This document shows positions 17,102-25,502 of a stretch of 47,960 nt of DNA, piece after piece. The position numbers and the translations under genes are program-made. Numbering within the stretch: the first letter of the stretch is position 1; each line of letters opens with the position of its first letter. This DNA is from Eubacteriales bacterium (GTDB lineage Bacteria; Bacillota; Clostridia; Peptostreptococcales; Anaerovoracaceae), in assembly GCA_028704515.1 (NCBI GenBank), contig JAQWFH010000014.1, forward strand, positions 1 to 47,960. Reading direction: 5' to 3'. The notes under the pieces are model-generated. The model searched no databases, was not told where the DNA came from, and was given only the letters and a program-made list of their open reading frames with translations.

Positions 17102-18772
17102 CTATTGTACAAATACGCTTCCTCCGATGAATTCACGTATTATTGAATTATTAACTATTACCGAGTCGTTTTCTATTGTAACAAAGAATCTCAGAAACCG
17201 CAACAGTCTTGCCGCTTCGGAATATTCATCCTCATCCGGAGATATTTCCTCGAGCAATGGCTCCGCATATTTCTTGAGAAGTGCCATCTCATATATGTGC
17301 ACCGAGTTGAAAAGCACATCGGCTTCCTGATTGTACGGAAATATATATTTTTCTTCTCCTGCTCTTACCTTAGGCCACGCATCAATCGTCTTCTTCGCCG
17401 AATAACCTCTGAACCTGCTGTCTCTCACTATCCTTCTAAGCATCCTTACGTCAGTGGTCGATACTCTGTTGTGCTCGTCTATGCTCAGCTGAGTTAGCGG
17501 GCTTATATATATCTTAAATTTTTCATCCCTTTGTATATATGGTGTGAGATCCTCGTTCAGGGCGTGTATACCTTCTATCACTATGGGTTGAGTTTTGCCT
17601 ATTTGAAGAATTCTTTCGCCGTAGCGCTTCGTCCCTTCAAAAAAATCAAATCTCGGGAGGTCTACAAGCTCTCCCGCCAAAAGGCTCTTTAGATTTCTGT
17701 TGAACAGTTTTACATCAACAGCATTTAGCGACTCGAAGTCTTTATCTCCGTTCTTATCTATAGGAGTCATGGGCCTTTCGACAAAATAGTCGTCAGTCCC
17801 CATATAAATAGGATTTACGCCGTTTACCTTCAGCTGGATGCATAGCCTCCTTGCAAATGTTGTCTTGCCAGAGGATGAAGGCCCCGCAATCAGAACTATT
17901 CTCCTCTTAGATTTAGTGATTTCATCTGCGATTTCTGCGACTTTCTTTTCATGCAAAGCCTCCGAGAGCATTACAAGCTCATTATATTCTCCATTCTTAA
18001 CCTTTTCATTGAGATCCCATGCATAAGAAACACCCATAAGCTGTCCCCATTGGGCGGACTCCTGAAAGGCGTTGTATAGCTTTTCTTCATCCCTATATTC
18101 TGGAATTTTATTGGGCGCGGCTGCGTGGGGGAATCTCAATATAACCCCGTTACCGTATTTTTTCAGCTCAAATAGCTTAATATATCCCGTTGACGGTACC
18201 ATTCTCCCATAAAAAAAGTTCCGAACCGTCCCCAAGGAATAAAATCTAAACATGTCGATTTTCGAGTCTGCCTTCAAAATCTTTGCTTTTAGACGCATTC
18301 CGTCATTGAGCATTATATTAAAGGCTTCATCGCGCGTTACTATTTCCTTTTTAAAGGGAATATTTTCCTGAGCAATTTCAATCATTCTCTTTTCTATGCT
18401 CTTGACTTGTTCATCGCTTATAGGGTCGAATGTATTTATTTTTGTAAAAAGTCCTTTATTGATGGGATTACTTACCTCGACAAGGACCCTTCCCATGAGG
18501 TCGTGAATTGCTTTTAGATATATCATTATAAGACTGTGCTGGTAGACCAGACTTGCCTCTTTGCTTCGAATATCCATAAACTCTATAGTACAAGGATGGG
18601 ATATAATACGCGTCAGCTCATGAACCTCATTGTTTTCCTTTGCCACAATTACCTGATAGGGCAAGTCCCCTCCGTAAATATGCACGAGTTTTTCTATAGT
18701 AACCGGCGAATTGAGCTCTATCTCAATCGGTTCTTCCTTCGGTTGCTTTATAATTTTAACTTTAAAATTCAT
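17102..18772 (-). CDS. TGS-domain uridine/nucleoside kinase-like protein
   Basis: A 556-residue protein combining an N-terminal TGS/ubiquitin-like region (about 1-65), a ThrRS-like second domain (about 70-260, with EVTRDEAF-like text and FYGRMVPSTGY), and a C-terminal P-loop kinase of the uridine kinase/phosphoribulokinase class. The Walker A is GPSSSGKTTFARRL at about residue 297; DDYFVERPMTP and IVIEGIHALNEDLTPY are the further kinase motifs. This fusion is common in Clostridia and is annotated as nucleoside kinase; physiological substrate uncertain. GGAGG precedes the ATG, and a TTGAGA-N16-TATAAT promoter lies immediately upstream. Confidence 0.88.
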   Translation of the reverse strand: MNFKVKIIKQPKEEPIEIELNSPVTIEKLVHIYGGDLPYQVIVAKENNEVHELTRIISHPCTIEFMDIRSKEASLVYQHSLIMIYLKAIHDLMGRVLVEVSNPINKGLFTKINTFDPISDEQVKSIEKRMIEIAQENIPFKKEIVTRDEAFNIMLNDGMRLKAKILKADSKIDMFRFYSLGTVRNFFYGRMVPSTGYIKLFELKKYGNGVILRFPHAAAPNKIPEYRDEEKLYNAFQESAQWGQLMGVSYAWDLNEKVKNGEYNELVMLSEALHEKKVAEIADEITKSKRRIVLIAGPSSSGKTTFARRLCIQLKVNGVNPIYMGTDDYFVERPMTPIDKNGDKDFESLNAVDVKLFNRNLKSLLAGELVDLPRFDFFEGTKRYGERILQIGKTQPIVIEGIHALNEDLTPYIQRDEKFKIYISPLTQLSIDEHNRVSTTDVRMLRRIVRDSRFRGYSAKKTIDAWPKVRAGEEKYIFPYNQEADVLFNSVHIYEMALLKKYAEPLLEEISPDEDEYSEAARLLRFLRFFVTIENDSVIVNNSIIREFIGGSVFVQ

Positions 18773-18794
18773 GAATTACTCCTCCTTGCAGAAC

Positions 18795-18822
18795 ATTATA
18801 ACATACTATGTTTAATTCTCAA
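18795..18822 (-). promoter_or_regulatory. promoter of the TGS-kinase gene
   Basis: TTGAGA and TATAAT are 16 bp apart on the minus strand, about 20 bp upstream of the ribosome binding site. Confidence 0.65.
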
Positions 18823-18825
18823 AAT

Positions 18826-18852
18826 AAAAAAGCGGCTTCCGCCACTTTTTTA
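18826..18852 (-). terminator. terminator of the 48-codon gene
   Basis: On the minus strand AGTGGC-GGAA-GCCGCT is followed by TTTTTT. It lies just after the small gene and before the kinase promoter; flanking A/T runs make it usable in both directions. Confidence 0.85.
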
Positions 18853-18864
18853 GATTTGTTATGT

Positions 18865-19011
18865 TTAGCATTTCCTGCGATAATCGCACTCTCTCTCCTG
18901 CTCGCCACATCCTCCGATGCCAAAAATGTTTGAATTACAGAACAAGAGTACAAGGATTAAGAAGAAGAACAGCAGAGCATCATCTATTCCTCTATTATAA
19001 TTATCCATCAT
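18865..19011 (-). CDS. 48-residue hydrophobic, Cys-ended peptide
   Basis: A short gene, 48 codons plus stop. The product starts MMDNYNRGIDDALL, continues with a strongly hydrophobic helix (FFFLILVLLF, about 15-24), and ends with a polar tail containing five cysteines in all, the last as C-terminal residue (CNSNIFGIGGCGEQ, then ECDYRRKC). Support for expression: GGAGG at an 8-nt spacing, a CATATAGTA element 41 nt upstream of the start, and a rho-independent terminator right after the stop. Such short single-helix peptides resemble clostridial spore or YjcZ-like proteins; that is inference from shape, not a recognised family. Confidence 0.75.
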   Translation of the reverse strand: MMDNYNRGIDDALLFFFLILVLLFCNSNIFGIGGCGEQERECDYRRKC

Positions 19012-19051
19012 ATAGTCTACCTCCGAATATAATTAATTGTTTCGTTTGTAT

Positions 19052-19060
19052 TACTATATG
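19052..19060 (-). promoter_or_regulatory. CATATAGTA element upstream of the 48-codon gene
   Basis: It matches the SigK -10 consensus CATANNNTA. An AACA (SigK -35 is mACm) lies 15 bp upstream, one or two bases short of the usual spacing. The predicted leader is about 30 nt. Confidence 0.4.
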
Positions 19061-19084
19061 CAAATGTGAAATTCTTGTTACACC

Positions 19085-19363
19085 TTAGGCAGTCTCTTCT
19101 TCCGGATCATATATATCTTCATCCGGCCGTATATGCAGATTGACAGCCTCCGCAATCCTTTGAATCTCGTCGCTCGTAAATGTTAAGCCCTTTGTCATCT
19201 TCGTATGGTCGGAATTCCACTCCCTTATGTCCCATTTTGGCGCCTTTCCGTTAAATGCAACGTAATTAAGTTCTTTGGTATATCCTTCCTGTCTGCCATC
19301 CGAGATAATACATATATGCTCAATTATCTCAAAAGAAAAGTCTTCCTTCCTTCTTTCGCTCAT
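19085..19363 (-). CDS. YdbC/PC4-like ssDNA-binding protein
   Basis: A 92-residue protein resembling Lactococcus YdbC, a PC4-fold single-stranded nucleic-acid-binding protein. The pattern FEIIEHICIIS, GYTKELNYVAFNGKAPKWDIREW and HTKMTKGLTFTSDEI is typical of the family, with an acidic C-terminal tail (PDEDIYDPEEETA). The role in the cell is poorly defined; binding to ssDNA or RNA is known for homologues. GGGAGG precedes the ATG and a near-consensus promoter lies upstream, so it is a single-gene unit. Confidence 0.85.
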   Translation of the reverse strand: MSERRKEDFSFEIIEHICIISDGRQEGYTKELNYVAFNGKAPKWDIREWNSDHTKMTKGLTFTSDEIQRIAEAVNLHIRPDEDIYDPEEETA

Positions 19364-19409
19364 CCTTTCACCTCCCTTTAATGTAAATTTTAAACCGGTT
19401 ATTTACATC

Positions 19410-19438
19410 ATTTTACATTAAAAGGAAATATATGTCAA
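19410..19438 (-). promoter_or_regulatory. promoter of the YdbC-like gene
   Basis: TTGACA and TAAAAT are 17 bp apart on the minus strand. A short ATGTAAA-type repeat lies around the -10 and start region (TTTACAT appears twice within 25 bp). Confidence 0.75.
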
Positions 19439-19448
19439 TTGTTTTTAA

Positions 19449-20006
19449 TTAATTATTTACTAATTCCTTTTTCAGCTCAGAAGCAGCCTCGTCTCCTAAC
19501 AGGAATCTTATAATTTCAAGTGCAAATTTCATCGCTGTCCCCGGACCTTTGGACGTTATTATGAAATCATCAATTACGACATCTTCCTTACCGACAGTTG
19601 CACCTTCAAGATACCCTTCCATTCCCGGATAACAAACCGCCGTCCTGCCTTTAAGCATTCCACTTTTGCCGAGTATCATAGGGGCGGCGCATATAGCGGC
19701 AATAGGCTTTTTTTGATTGTAGAAAAGTTCGAGCTTTTCTTTAAGACCACGGTGAGAAAGAAGATTTGTAGTCCCCGGCATCCCTCCCGGTAAAACAATC
19801 ATATCGCAAGCATCGTAATCTGCCTCATCAAAAAGTAAATCGGCGTATACGACAATATCATGGGCACCCTTGACTTTATACGAATCGTCGCTACAGGTAG
19901 GTGACACTGCCACCAATTTAACGTCTATATTAACTCTTCTGAGTAGGTCTACAACTGTAAGAGCTTCTATTTCTTCAAATCCCTGTGATAAATGAACGTA
20001 TACCAT
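19449..20006 (-). CDS. DJ-1/PfpI family protein
   Basis: A 185-residue DJ-1/ThiJ superfamily protein. The nucleophile-elbow cysteine is in AAICAAPMILG; the conserved acidic residue is in GFEEIEALTVVDLLRR. VLPGGMPGT and the C-terminal ITSKGPGTAMKFAL are family marks. Homologues act as protein or nucleotide deglycases/glyoxalases or redox chaperones; the substrate is not deducible. It is the last gene of the nucleoside ABC transporter cluster (11-nt gap), so a link to purine metabolism or to stress during salvage is possible. Confidence 0.9.
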   Translation of the reverse strand: MVYVHLSQGFEEIEALTVVDLLRRVNIDVKLVAVSPTCSDDSYKVKGAHDIVVYADLLFDEADYDACDMIVLPGGMPGTTNLLSHRGLKEKLELFYNQKKPIAAICAAPMILGKSGMLKGRTAVCYPGMEGYLEGATVGKEDVVIDDFIITSKGPGTAMKFALEIIRFLLGDEAASELKKELVNN

Positions 20007-20017
20007 ATTTTCACCTA

Positions 20018-20944
20018 TTACCTTTCTTCGCGGAAGTAATTCACGCTCAAATTGCCCGGAGGCTGACTTTCAATGTTTTTCTTATGCGTACTCACTATTA
20101 CGATGAGTATTGTAGCAACATACGGAATCATATCGAACAAATATTGCGAAAAGCTGACGCCCATTACTTGTAGCTTCATGCCGAGAATTGACAAACCTCC
20201 GAACAGTATTGCTCCAAAAAATGCCTTGATTGGATTCCATGCGACAAATATTACAAGCGCAACCGCTATCCAGCCTCTTCCGTTTACGACATCCTCTTGC
20301 CAAAGTGGTATTCTCACAAGGGAAAGATATGCCCCGCCAAGACCGCAAAGTGCACCGCCTATAAGTATATGCACGTATTTATATAAGTTTACATTTATAC
20401 CGGATGCATCTGCAGCGGCCGTATTCTCTCCGACTGCTTTAAGATTGATTCCCGGCCTCGTCTTATACATATATATCGCCGCAATAATACAAATCAAATA
20501 TGAAATATATACAAATATATCCTGCTTGAAAAATATGCTTCCCAAGAAAGGTATTTCGGAAAGAATCGGTATACTTGTTTTTGCAAAAACTGCAGTAACA
20601 TCAGATGGTACTGCCATACCCAGATACGGTTGTCCGACGAATTTTGTAAATCCCGTACCAAATATTGTTAGTGCAAGACCGGCAACGATTTGGTTAGCTC
20701 TTAAGCTTACGGTTAAAATCGCATATATAAGCGCTCCCGCAGCTCCTGCTAATGCGGCTGAAGCCAAAGCAGCTCCTGGATTTGAGGTTGCATATGCGGT
20801 TGTAAACCCCATGACAGCACCCATGAGCATCATCCCCTCAAGACCTAGGTTAAGGCAACCTGACTTTTCCGTTATCAGCTCCCCAACAGTGGCCAGTAAA
20901 AGTGGCACACCTGCAACGACACATGCAGCTAAGAAAATCTCCAT
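20018..20944 (-). CDS. nucleoside ABC transporter permease (NupC/YufQ type)
   Basis: A 308-residue inner-membrane permease of the BPD_transp_2 family. About eight to ten hydrophobic helices span the protein. The N-terminal TEKSGCLNLGLEGMMLMGAV stretch is the hallmark of YufQ/NupC-type permeases that pair with BMP lipoproteins; the ENTAAADASGINV loop is the EAA-like coupling segment. It follows a second permease by 1 nt, and works with that permease and the ATPase upstream to import purine nucleosides or bases. Confidence 0.92.
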   Translation of the reverse strand: MEIFLAACVVAGVPLLLATVGELITEKSGCLNLGLEGMMLMGAVMGFTTAYATSNPGAALASAALAGAAGALIYAILTVSLRANQIVAGLALTIFGTGFTKFVGQPYLGMAVPSDVTAVFAKTSIPILSEIPFLGSIFFKQDIFVYISYLICIIAAIYMYKTRPGINLKAVGENTAAADASGINVNLYKYVHILIGGALCGLGGAYLSLVRIPLWQEDVVNGRGWIAVALVIFVAWNPIKAFFGAILFGGLSILGMKLQVMGVSFSQYLFDMIPYVATILIVIVSTHKKNIESQPPGNLSVNYFREER

Positions 20945-20945
20945 A

Positions 20946-22019
20946 CTATGCCACCTCCTTTACGGGTTTTTTGGGGAACTCGAGCCTGTACTGAAGGAAA
21001 AATTCGCTCCCCAATACGAAGAAGAGTATTACGCCCTGCACAAGTCCCGAAATAGCGCTCGAAACACCGAGCGAAACCTGAATATATGAGCCTCCCTGTA
21101 TCAACATTGCAAAAGCAATGCACACAAACAGGCAGGTTATCGCATTCAATCTGGAAAGCCAAGCCGTAATTATAGCTGTAAATCCATAGCCGCCTGCAAT
21201 TCCGGCAATCAATGTCTTCTCAATGGCTGATGCCTGAATAAAGCCTACAATTCCGCAAAGACCTCCTGATATCAGCATAGCGATAACTATAACTCTGCTG
21301 ATATTTATCCCTGCATATCTTGCCGTCTGTACAGATTCTCCGACAACGGCAATTTCATAACCTTTCTTTGTTCTTGTCATGAAAACATATATAATTGCAA
21401 CGCATATCAATGCTATAATCCACCCGATATTTACACCAAGTACAGATGGAAGTATCGCATTCTCAGTAAACTTTGCTATCTTGGGAAAGCCTTGTGCTCC
21501 CGGATCTCTCCAAGGACCGTATTGAAGATAGGTGACAAATTTAATAGCTATATAGTTCATCATCAGAGTAAATATAGTTTCATTCGTCCCCATCTTTGCT
21601 TTAAATATAGCGGGAATGAATGCCCAGATTGCCCCGCATATAAATCCTCCAAGCATCATGCTGCCAAGCATGAAAGGTGCCGGCAACCCTTCAGGGAGGT
21701 TAAGAGCCACCCATGTCGCCCCCAAGGCGCCCATTGTAATTTGTCCTTCTGCCCCAATATTCCAAAACTTCATCTTAAATGCAACGATGATACCCAGCGA
21801 AGTAATGAGCAGGGGAACTGCACGAAGTACAGTCTGCTTTATCCTTATTTCACTTCCGGCCGATCCGTCTATAATAGCACCAAATATTTTAAGAGGATTT
21901 AGCCCAAACGCCAGAAGAATAACTCCCGCAAAGACTATTGACAGCAATACCGCCATTATCCTGATAATAACTTCCTTATGCTTTGGAATATCCTTACGTT
22001 TTATAATTTTCACATTCAT
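20946..22019 (-). CDS. nucleoside ABC transporter permease (NupB/YufP type)
   Basis: A 357-residue permease, longer than its partner because of an N-terminal cytoplasmic segment and first helix (about 20-42). Hallmarks are FKMKFWNIGAEGQITMGALGA, the TNETIFTLMMNYIA segment, and the coupling loop VGESVQTARYAGINI. Its start overlaps the ATPase stop by 4 nt, indicating translational coupling. Homologues import guanosine and other nucleosides. Confidence 0.92.
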   Translation of the reverse strand: MNVKIIKRKDIPKHKEVIIRIMAVLLSIVFAGVILLAFGLNPLKIFGAIIDGSAGSEIRIKQTVLRAVPLLITSLGIIVAFKMKFWNIGAEGQITMGALGATWVALNLPEGLPAPFMLGSMMLGGFICGAIWAFIPAIFKAKMGTNETIFTLMMNYIAIKFVTYLQYGPWRDPGAQGFPKIAKFTENAILPSVLGVNIGWIIALICVAIIYVFMTRTKKGYEIAVVGESVQTARYAGINISRVIVIAMLISGGLCGIVGFIQASAIEKTLIAGIAGGYGFTAIITAWLSRLNAITCLFVCIAFAMLIQGGSYIQVSLGVSSAISGLVQGVILFFVLGSEFFLQYRLEFPKKPVKEVA

Positions 22020-23554
22020 GCCGTCTCACCCTCCTCTCCCGTTTTTCGTCCGGTCATGAGAAGCCCTATTTCTTCCTTTGTCGTTTCATTTGGATCAACT
22101 GTTCCGGTGACCTCTCCGTGGCACAGTACTAATATCCTGTCACAGAGTTCCATCAGGACGTCCAAATCTTCTCCTACAAAAAGTACTCCTACGCCCGCCG
22201 CCTTTTGTTCATTCAGTAAATCATATATTTTATATGACGACCCTATATCGAGGCCCCTTACCGGGTATGCGGTTATAAGGACCTTAGGATTGGAATCTAT
22301 TTCTCTGCCAAGGAGAACCTTCTGGATGTTCCCTCCTGAAAGCTTTTTAACCGGGGTGTAAATGCTCGGTGTCTGTATGTCCAGTTTTTTTACGATTTTT
22401 TCGGCCTTCGTAACACATGGACCACGACGCAGCATTATTCCCGGTTGATTTTGATAATCCTTGAGCACTATATTGTGGACGATATCCATACTGCCAACAA
22501 GGCCCATTCCAAGTCTGTCTTCAGGGATAAAGCCCATACGTATCCCAAGCCTTATTATATCTCTAGGAGATTTTCCTACGATGTTTTCGCCTTCAAAGAA
22601 AATTCTGCCTTTACTTGTCTTTGTTAGTCCTGCAATAGCCTCACATAATTCCTTTTGCCCGCTGTTTGCAACTCCTGCAATCCCCAAAATCTCATGGCTC
22701 GCCAATGTAAGGCTTACGTCGTCAAGAGCATTTTTCCCGTCACCGGTTTTGACTGTTATTTGATCGAGCGCAAGAAGAGGCGTCTGCCCTTTAAGCTTTT
22801 CCTTCTTTATTGATAGGTCTACCTTTTGGCCGACCATCATTTCAATAAGCTTTGGAATATCAACCTCCTTTGTGATAGCAGTTCCTATGGATTTTCCTTT
22901 TCGCAGAACCGTTACTCTGTCGGAAATTTCCATTACCTCATTGAGCTTATGTGTAATGATTACGATTGCGCAGCCTTGTTCCTTCATGTTATTTATAACC
23001 TTGAAAAATCTTTTGATTTCCTGAGGTGTTAGCACTGCTGTAGGCTCGTCCAAAATGAGTATTTTGGCACCTCTGTAAAGCACCTTCATTATTTCAAGAG
23101 TCTGCTTTTCTCCTACAGACATTTCATACACCTTTTTGTCGGGATCGATGTCGAGACCGTATCGATCCGAGAGGTCTTTTACTTTACGAGAAAGCTCTTT
23201 TTTATTAATGAAAAATTTAGTGGGCTGTCCCAAAATTATATTTTCCTTGGCCGTCATAACATCAACAAGTTTGAAATGCTGGTGTATCATTCCTATTCCC
23301 ATTTTGATAGAGTCGGCCGGAGAACTAAAAATTACGGGCTCTCCGTTTATGAATATACTTCCGCCGTCAGGCTTATATATGCCTGAGAGCATGTTCATAA
23401 GCGTAGTTTTGCCAGCTCCGTTTTCTCCCAGCAATGCATGAACCTCACCTTCCAGTACATCGAGGTTTATATCTTCATTTGCTTTGATTTCGCCGAAAGC
23501 CTTTGTTATATTTCTCATTTCTATTGCAAGATTTTGTTCCATAATTTTCTCCAA
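22016..23554 (-). CDS. nucleoside ABC transporter ATPase (NupA/YufO type)
   Basis: A 512-residue ATPase with two fused nucleotide-binding domains, as in sugar and nucleoside (Rbs/Yuf-type) importers. Domain 1 has Walker A GENGAGKTTLM, signature MSVGEKQTLEI, and Walker B ILILDEPTAVLTP. Domain 2 is degenerate: its Walker A position reads GVANSGQKELCEA, its signature LSGGNIQKVLLGREI is intact, and the Walker B position reads VLITAYPVRGLD instead of an ILxxEPTRGLD type. Degeneration of one domain is normal in this class. It energises the two permeases encoded next. Confidence 0.93.
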   Translation of the reverse strand: MEKIMEQNLAIEMRNITKAFGEIKANEDINLDVLEGEVHALLGENGAGKTTLMNMLSGIYKPDGGSIFINGEPVIFSSPADSIKMGIGMIHQHFKLVDVMTAKENIILGQPTKFFINKKELSRKVKDLSDRYGLDIDPDKKVYEMSVGEKQTLEIMKVLYRGAKILILDEPTAVLTPQEIKRFFKVINNMKEQGCAIVIITHKLNEVMEISDRVTVLRKGKSIGTAITKEVDIPKLIEMMVGQKVDLSIKKEKLKGQTPLLALDQITVKTGDGKNALDDVSLTLASHEILGIAGVANSGQKELCEAIAGLTKTSKGRIFFEGENIVGKSPRDIIRLGIRMGFIPEDRLGMGLVGSMDIVHNIVLKDYQNQPGIMLRRGPCVTKAEKIVKKLDIQTPSIYTPVKKLSGGNIQKVLLGREIDSNPKVLITAYPVRGLDIGSSYKIYDLLNEQKAAGVGVLFVGEDLDVLMELCDRILVLCHGEVTGTVDPNETTKEEIGLLMTGRKTGEEGETA

Positions 23555-23567
23555 AAAAAGCAGTTAT

Positions 23568-23591
23568 AGGGGCAGTCATACGATTGCCCCT
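23568..23591 (-). terminator. intercistronic hairpin between BMP gene and ATPase gene
   Basis: AGGGGCA and TGCCCCT form a 7-bp stem in the gap. A T-run (CTTTTTTTGG) follows at some distance. It may be a partial terminator or mRNA-stabilising stem that keeps the binding protein in excess, a common layout in ABC operons. Confidence 0.55.
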
Positions 23592-23637
23592 TTTAAATCA
23601 TAAATTATAGTCTGTAAAACAAATTCAACATTTGCGT

Positions 23638-24738
23638 CTAGTTAGTGCTGCTAGCACTTACTCCATCAATTTCACTATTAATCGACCATATGCCTGCTCT
23701 GTCAAGAGTTTTCCCTTCTTCGCAAAGAACACTTCCGTCTTTATAGTTTATAGGGCCTGTGAATACTTCAAATTCGCCTGCTTCCATCTTTGCCTTTGTG
23801 TCTGCTATCTTTTGCTGTACATCGGCAGGAACAGCATCGTTCAATTTGTCTATTGCGATGAGGCCGTCAGCCATTGTTCCATAATAGCTTTCCGGTGCGA
23901 ACTTTCCATCAAGAATGTTCTGAAGAACATAATTGAAATATACTTCAGGATTCCAATATGCAGCTGTTAAATACTTGTCTCCTGCATCGTTTTTAGGGAA
24001 ATTCCATCCGATTGCCCATGCATCTTTTTCTGCTGCCGCAAGCTGAGCTGCAGTTGAGTCTGCGTGATAGGTTATAACGTCCGCTCCTTCATTGAGAAGC
24101 TCTTCAGCACCGTTCTTTTCTTTTTCTGCATCGCCCCAAGTACCGATATAAACAACCTTAACCTCTACATCAGGATTTACTGCCTGTGCTCCGAGTGTAA
24201 ATGCGTTGATACCGATCTGTACTTCTGTATAAGGGTGAGCCGCAACATAGCCAAGGATATTGGATTCGGATACGCTTGCCGCAGCCATACCTGTGAGGTA
24301 TCTTGCCTGTTCCATCGATCCAAACCAGTTGTCAAAGTTCGTGTCGTTCTTCATGGATCCCGAGAAGTGAAGGAAAGTTACGTCAGAATATTCTTCCGAA
24401 AGTTCTTTCATAGCATCACCAAATCCGTATGAGCACGCGATTATTACGTTACATCCTTCATCGATAAGCGATAATCCAGTATTCTTTACTTCCTGAGTGT
24501 CTTCAGTAACGTTTTCACGGTACTTGAAGTCCATTGCGCCAGCAAAGTGTTCTTTTGATGCAACAGCGCCTTCGTACATGCTCTGTGTAAACCCACCGTC
24601 ATTAATAGGTCCTATAAAGATATAACCTACTCTCAAGTCAGCATCCGCAAAGGTATCCGTTTCTTCATCACCGCATGCGGCAAAGCTGAACACCATAATG
24701 AGCGCAACTAAGATCGCTAAAAACTTCTTCATGTTCAT
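23638..24738 (-). CDS. BMP-family nucleoside-binding lipoprotein
   Basis: A 366-residue substrate-binding lipoprotein of the Bmp/PnrA family, which binds purine nucleosides outside the membrane and delivers them to the ABC permeases. The signal peptide ends in a lipobox FSFAAC (acylated Cys about residue 22). The mature part begins VGYIFIGPINDGGFTQSMYEGAV, the classical BMP N-terminus, and contains EGCNVIIACSYGFGDAM, ITYHADSTAAQLAAAEKD and AYWNPEVYFNYVL. GGAG lies 9 nt before the ATG. It has its own promoter (24807-24835). Confidence 0.93.
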   Translation of the reverse strand: MNMKKFLAILVALIMVFSFAACGDEETDTFADADLRVGYIFIGPINDGGFTQSMYEGAVASKEHFAGAMDFKYRENVTEDTQEVKNTGLSLIDEGCNVIIACSYGFGDAMKELSEEYSDVTFLHFSGSMKNDTNFDNWFGSMEQARYLTGMAAASVSESNILGYVAAHPYTEVQIGINAFTLGAQAVNPDVEVKVVYIGTWGDAEKEKNGAEELLNEGADVITYHADSTAAQLAAAEKDAWAIGWNFPKNDAGDKYLTAAYWNPEVYFNYVLQNILDGKFAPESYYGTMADGLIAIDKLNDAVPADVQQKIADTKAKMEAGEFEVFTGPINYKDGSVLCEEGKTLDRAGIWSINSEIDGVSASSTN

Positions 24739-24806
24739 TGTTTTTCTCCTTTTTCCCTCAATAATAATACAATTTAAAGATTAAAAGATATATTTTCCAT
24801 ACACAT

Positions 24807-24835
24807 ATTATACGGCCTAATATGCTTTCAGTAAA
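24807..24835 (-). promoter_or_regulatory. promoter of the BMP-ABC transporter operon
   Basis: TTTACT and TATAAT are exactly 17 bp apart on the minus strand, about 60 bp upstream of the BMP start. No purine riboswitch core is seen between promoter and gene. Confidence 0.75.
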
Positions 24836-24853
24836 GAGTATTCCGGTTTTATT

Positions 24854-24890
24854 TGTCGATATTTTTACATAGAATGTAAAAATCTGTCGA
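24854..24890. repeat. long inverted repeat between xpt and the BMP gene
   Basis: TTTTTACA (24862-24869) and TGTAAAAA (24875-24882) form a perfect 8-bp stem, extended imperfectly by TGTCGAT and TGTCGA outside. It lies just after xpt and 20 bp upstream of the BMP promoter. No T-run follows in either direction, so a regulator site or mRNA stem is as likely as a terminator. Confidence 0.5.
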
Positions 24891-24910
24891 ATTTGCGAAC
24901 GATTGCTTCG

Positions 24911-25498
24911 CTATTCTTTGTAATCGTCCGAAAAATGAATTTTTCCAGCCTCTACCTTTTCTATAACTGCCAAGGATTCGACTCTCACTCCTGCGGCCCT
25001 GAGCCTATCTGCTCCTCCTTGGAATTTTTTCTCGATTACCGCACCCAGACCGACAACCTGTCCTTCTCCCTTGCGAACAATTTCGGCCAAAGCAAGTCCT
25101 GCCTGCCCGTGCGCCAAAAAATCATCTATAATAAGAATCTTTTCGTCCTTATTTATATATTTCTTTGCAACTCTCACCAAAGATATGCTTCCCTTTGTAA
25201 AAGATTTCGCTTCCGCGCTGTAAAAATCCTCGAGCATAGTATTCGGTGTCGTTTTTTTAGCAAAAACTACTGGTACATATCCAAAGTATTTTGAGGCAAT
25301 GCAAGCAACGGCTATACCGCTTGCTTCTACAGTAAGGATCTTGTCAACTTTTGCATCGGCAAATCTTCTAGCAAACTCTTCCCCTATTTTCTCCATTAAT
25401 GCGACATCTATCATATGATTTAAAAATCCATCGACCTTTACGACACCGCTTCCAAGTCCTTTTCCCTCGCTTAAAATTCTTTCCTGCAAAATCTTCAT
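24911..25498 (-). CDS. xpt: xanthine phosphoribosyltransferase
   Basis: A 195-residue PRTase that converts xanthine and PRPP into XMP in purine salvage. Hallmarks are the N-terminal MKILQERILSEGKGL, SGVVKVDGFLNHMID, VEASGIAVACIAS, the hood segment FAKKTTPNT, and the PRPP-binding ILIIDDFLAHGQAGLAL. Length is typical. It lies 4 nt after a thioesterase gene and upstream of the BMP-ABC nucleoside importer, so uptake and salvage are physically linked. In Bacillus xpt is controlled by a guanine riboswitch; none is visible here. Confidence 0.95.
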   Translation of the reverse strand: MKILQERILSEGKGLGSGVVKVDGFLNHMIDVALMEKIGEEFARRFADAKVDKILTVEASGIAVACIASKYFGYVPVVFAKKTTPNTMLEDFYSAEAKSFTKGSISLVRVAKKYINKDEKILIIDDFLAHGQAGLALAEIVRKGEGQVVGLGAVIEKKFQGGADRLRAAGVRVESLAVIEKVEAGKIHFSDDYKE

Positions 25499-25502
25499 TT
25501 TC

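Noticed and set aside
20073-21089. A 338-codon open frame on the plus strand
   Set aside because: It is antisense to the permease genes, rich in Pro/Ala/Ser, has no ribosome binding site, and the minus-strand genes have clear family motifs.
24739-24910. Purine riboswitch upstream of the BMP gene
   Set aside because: A GTATGG-like string occurs, but the conserved loop sequences and paired stems of the purine aptamer are missing.
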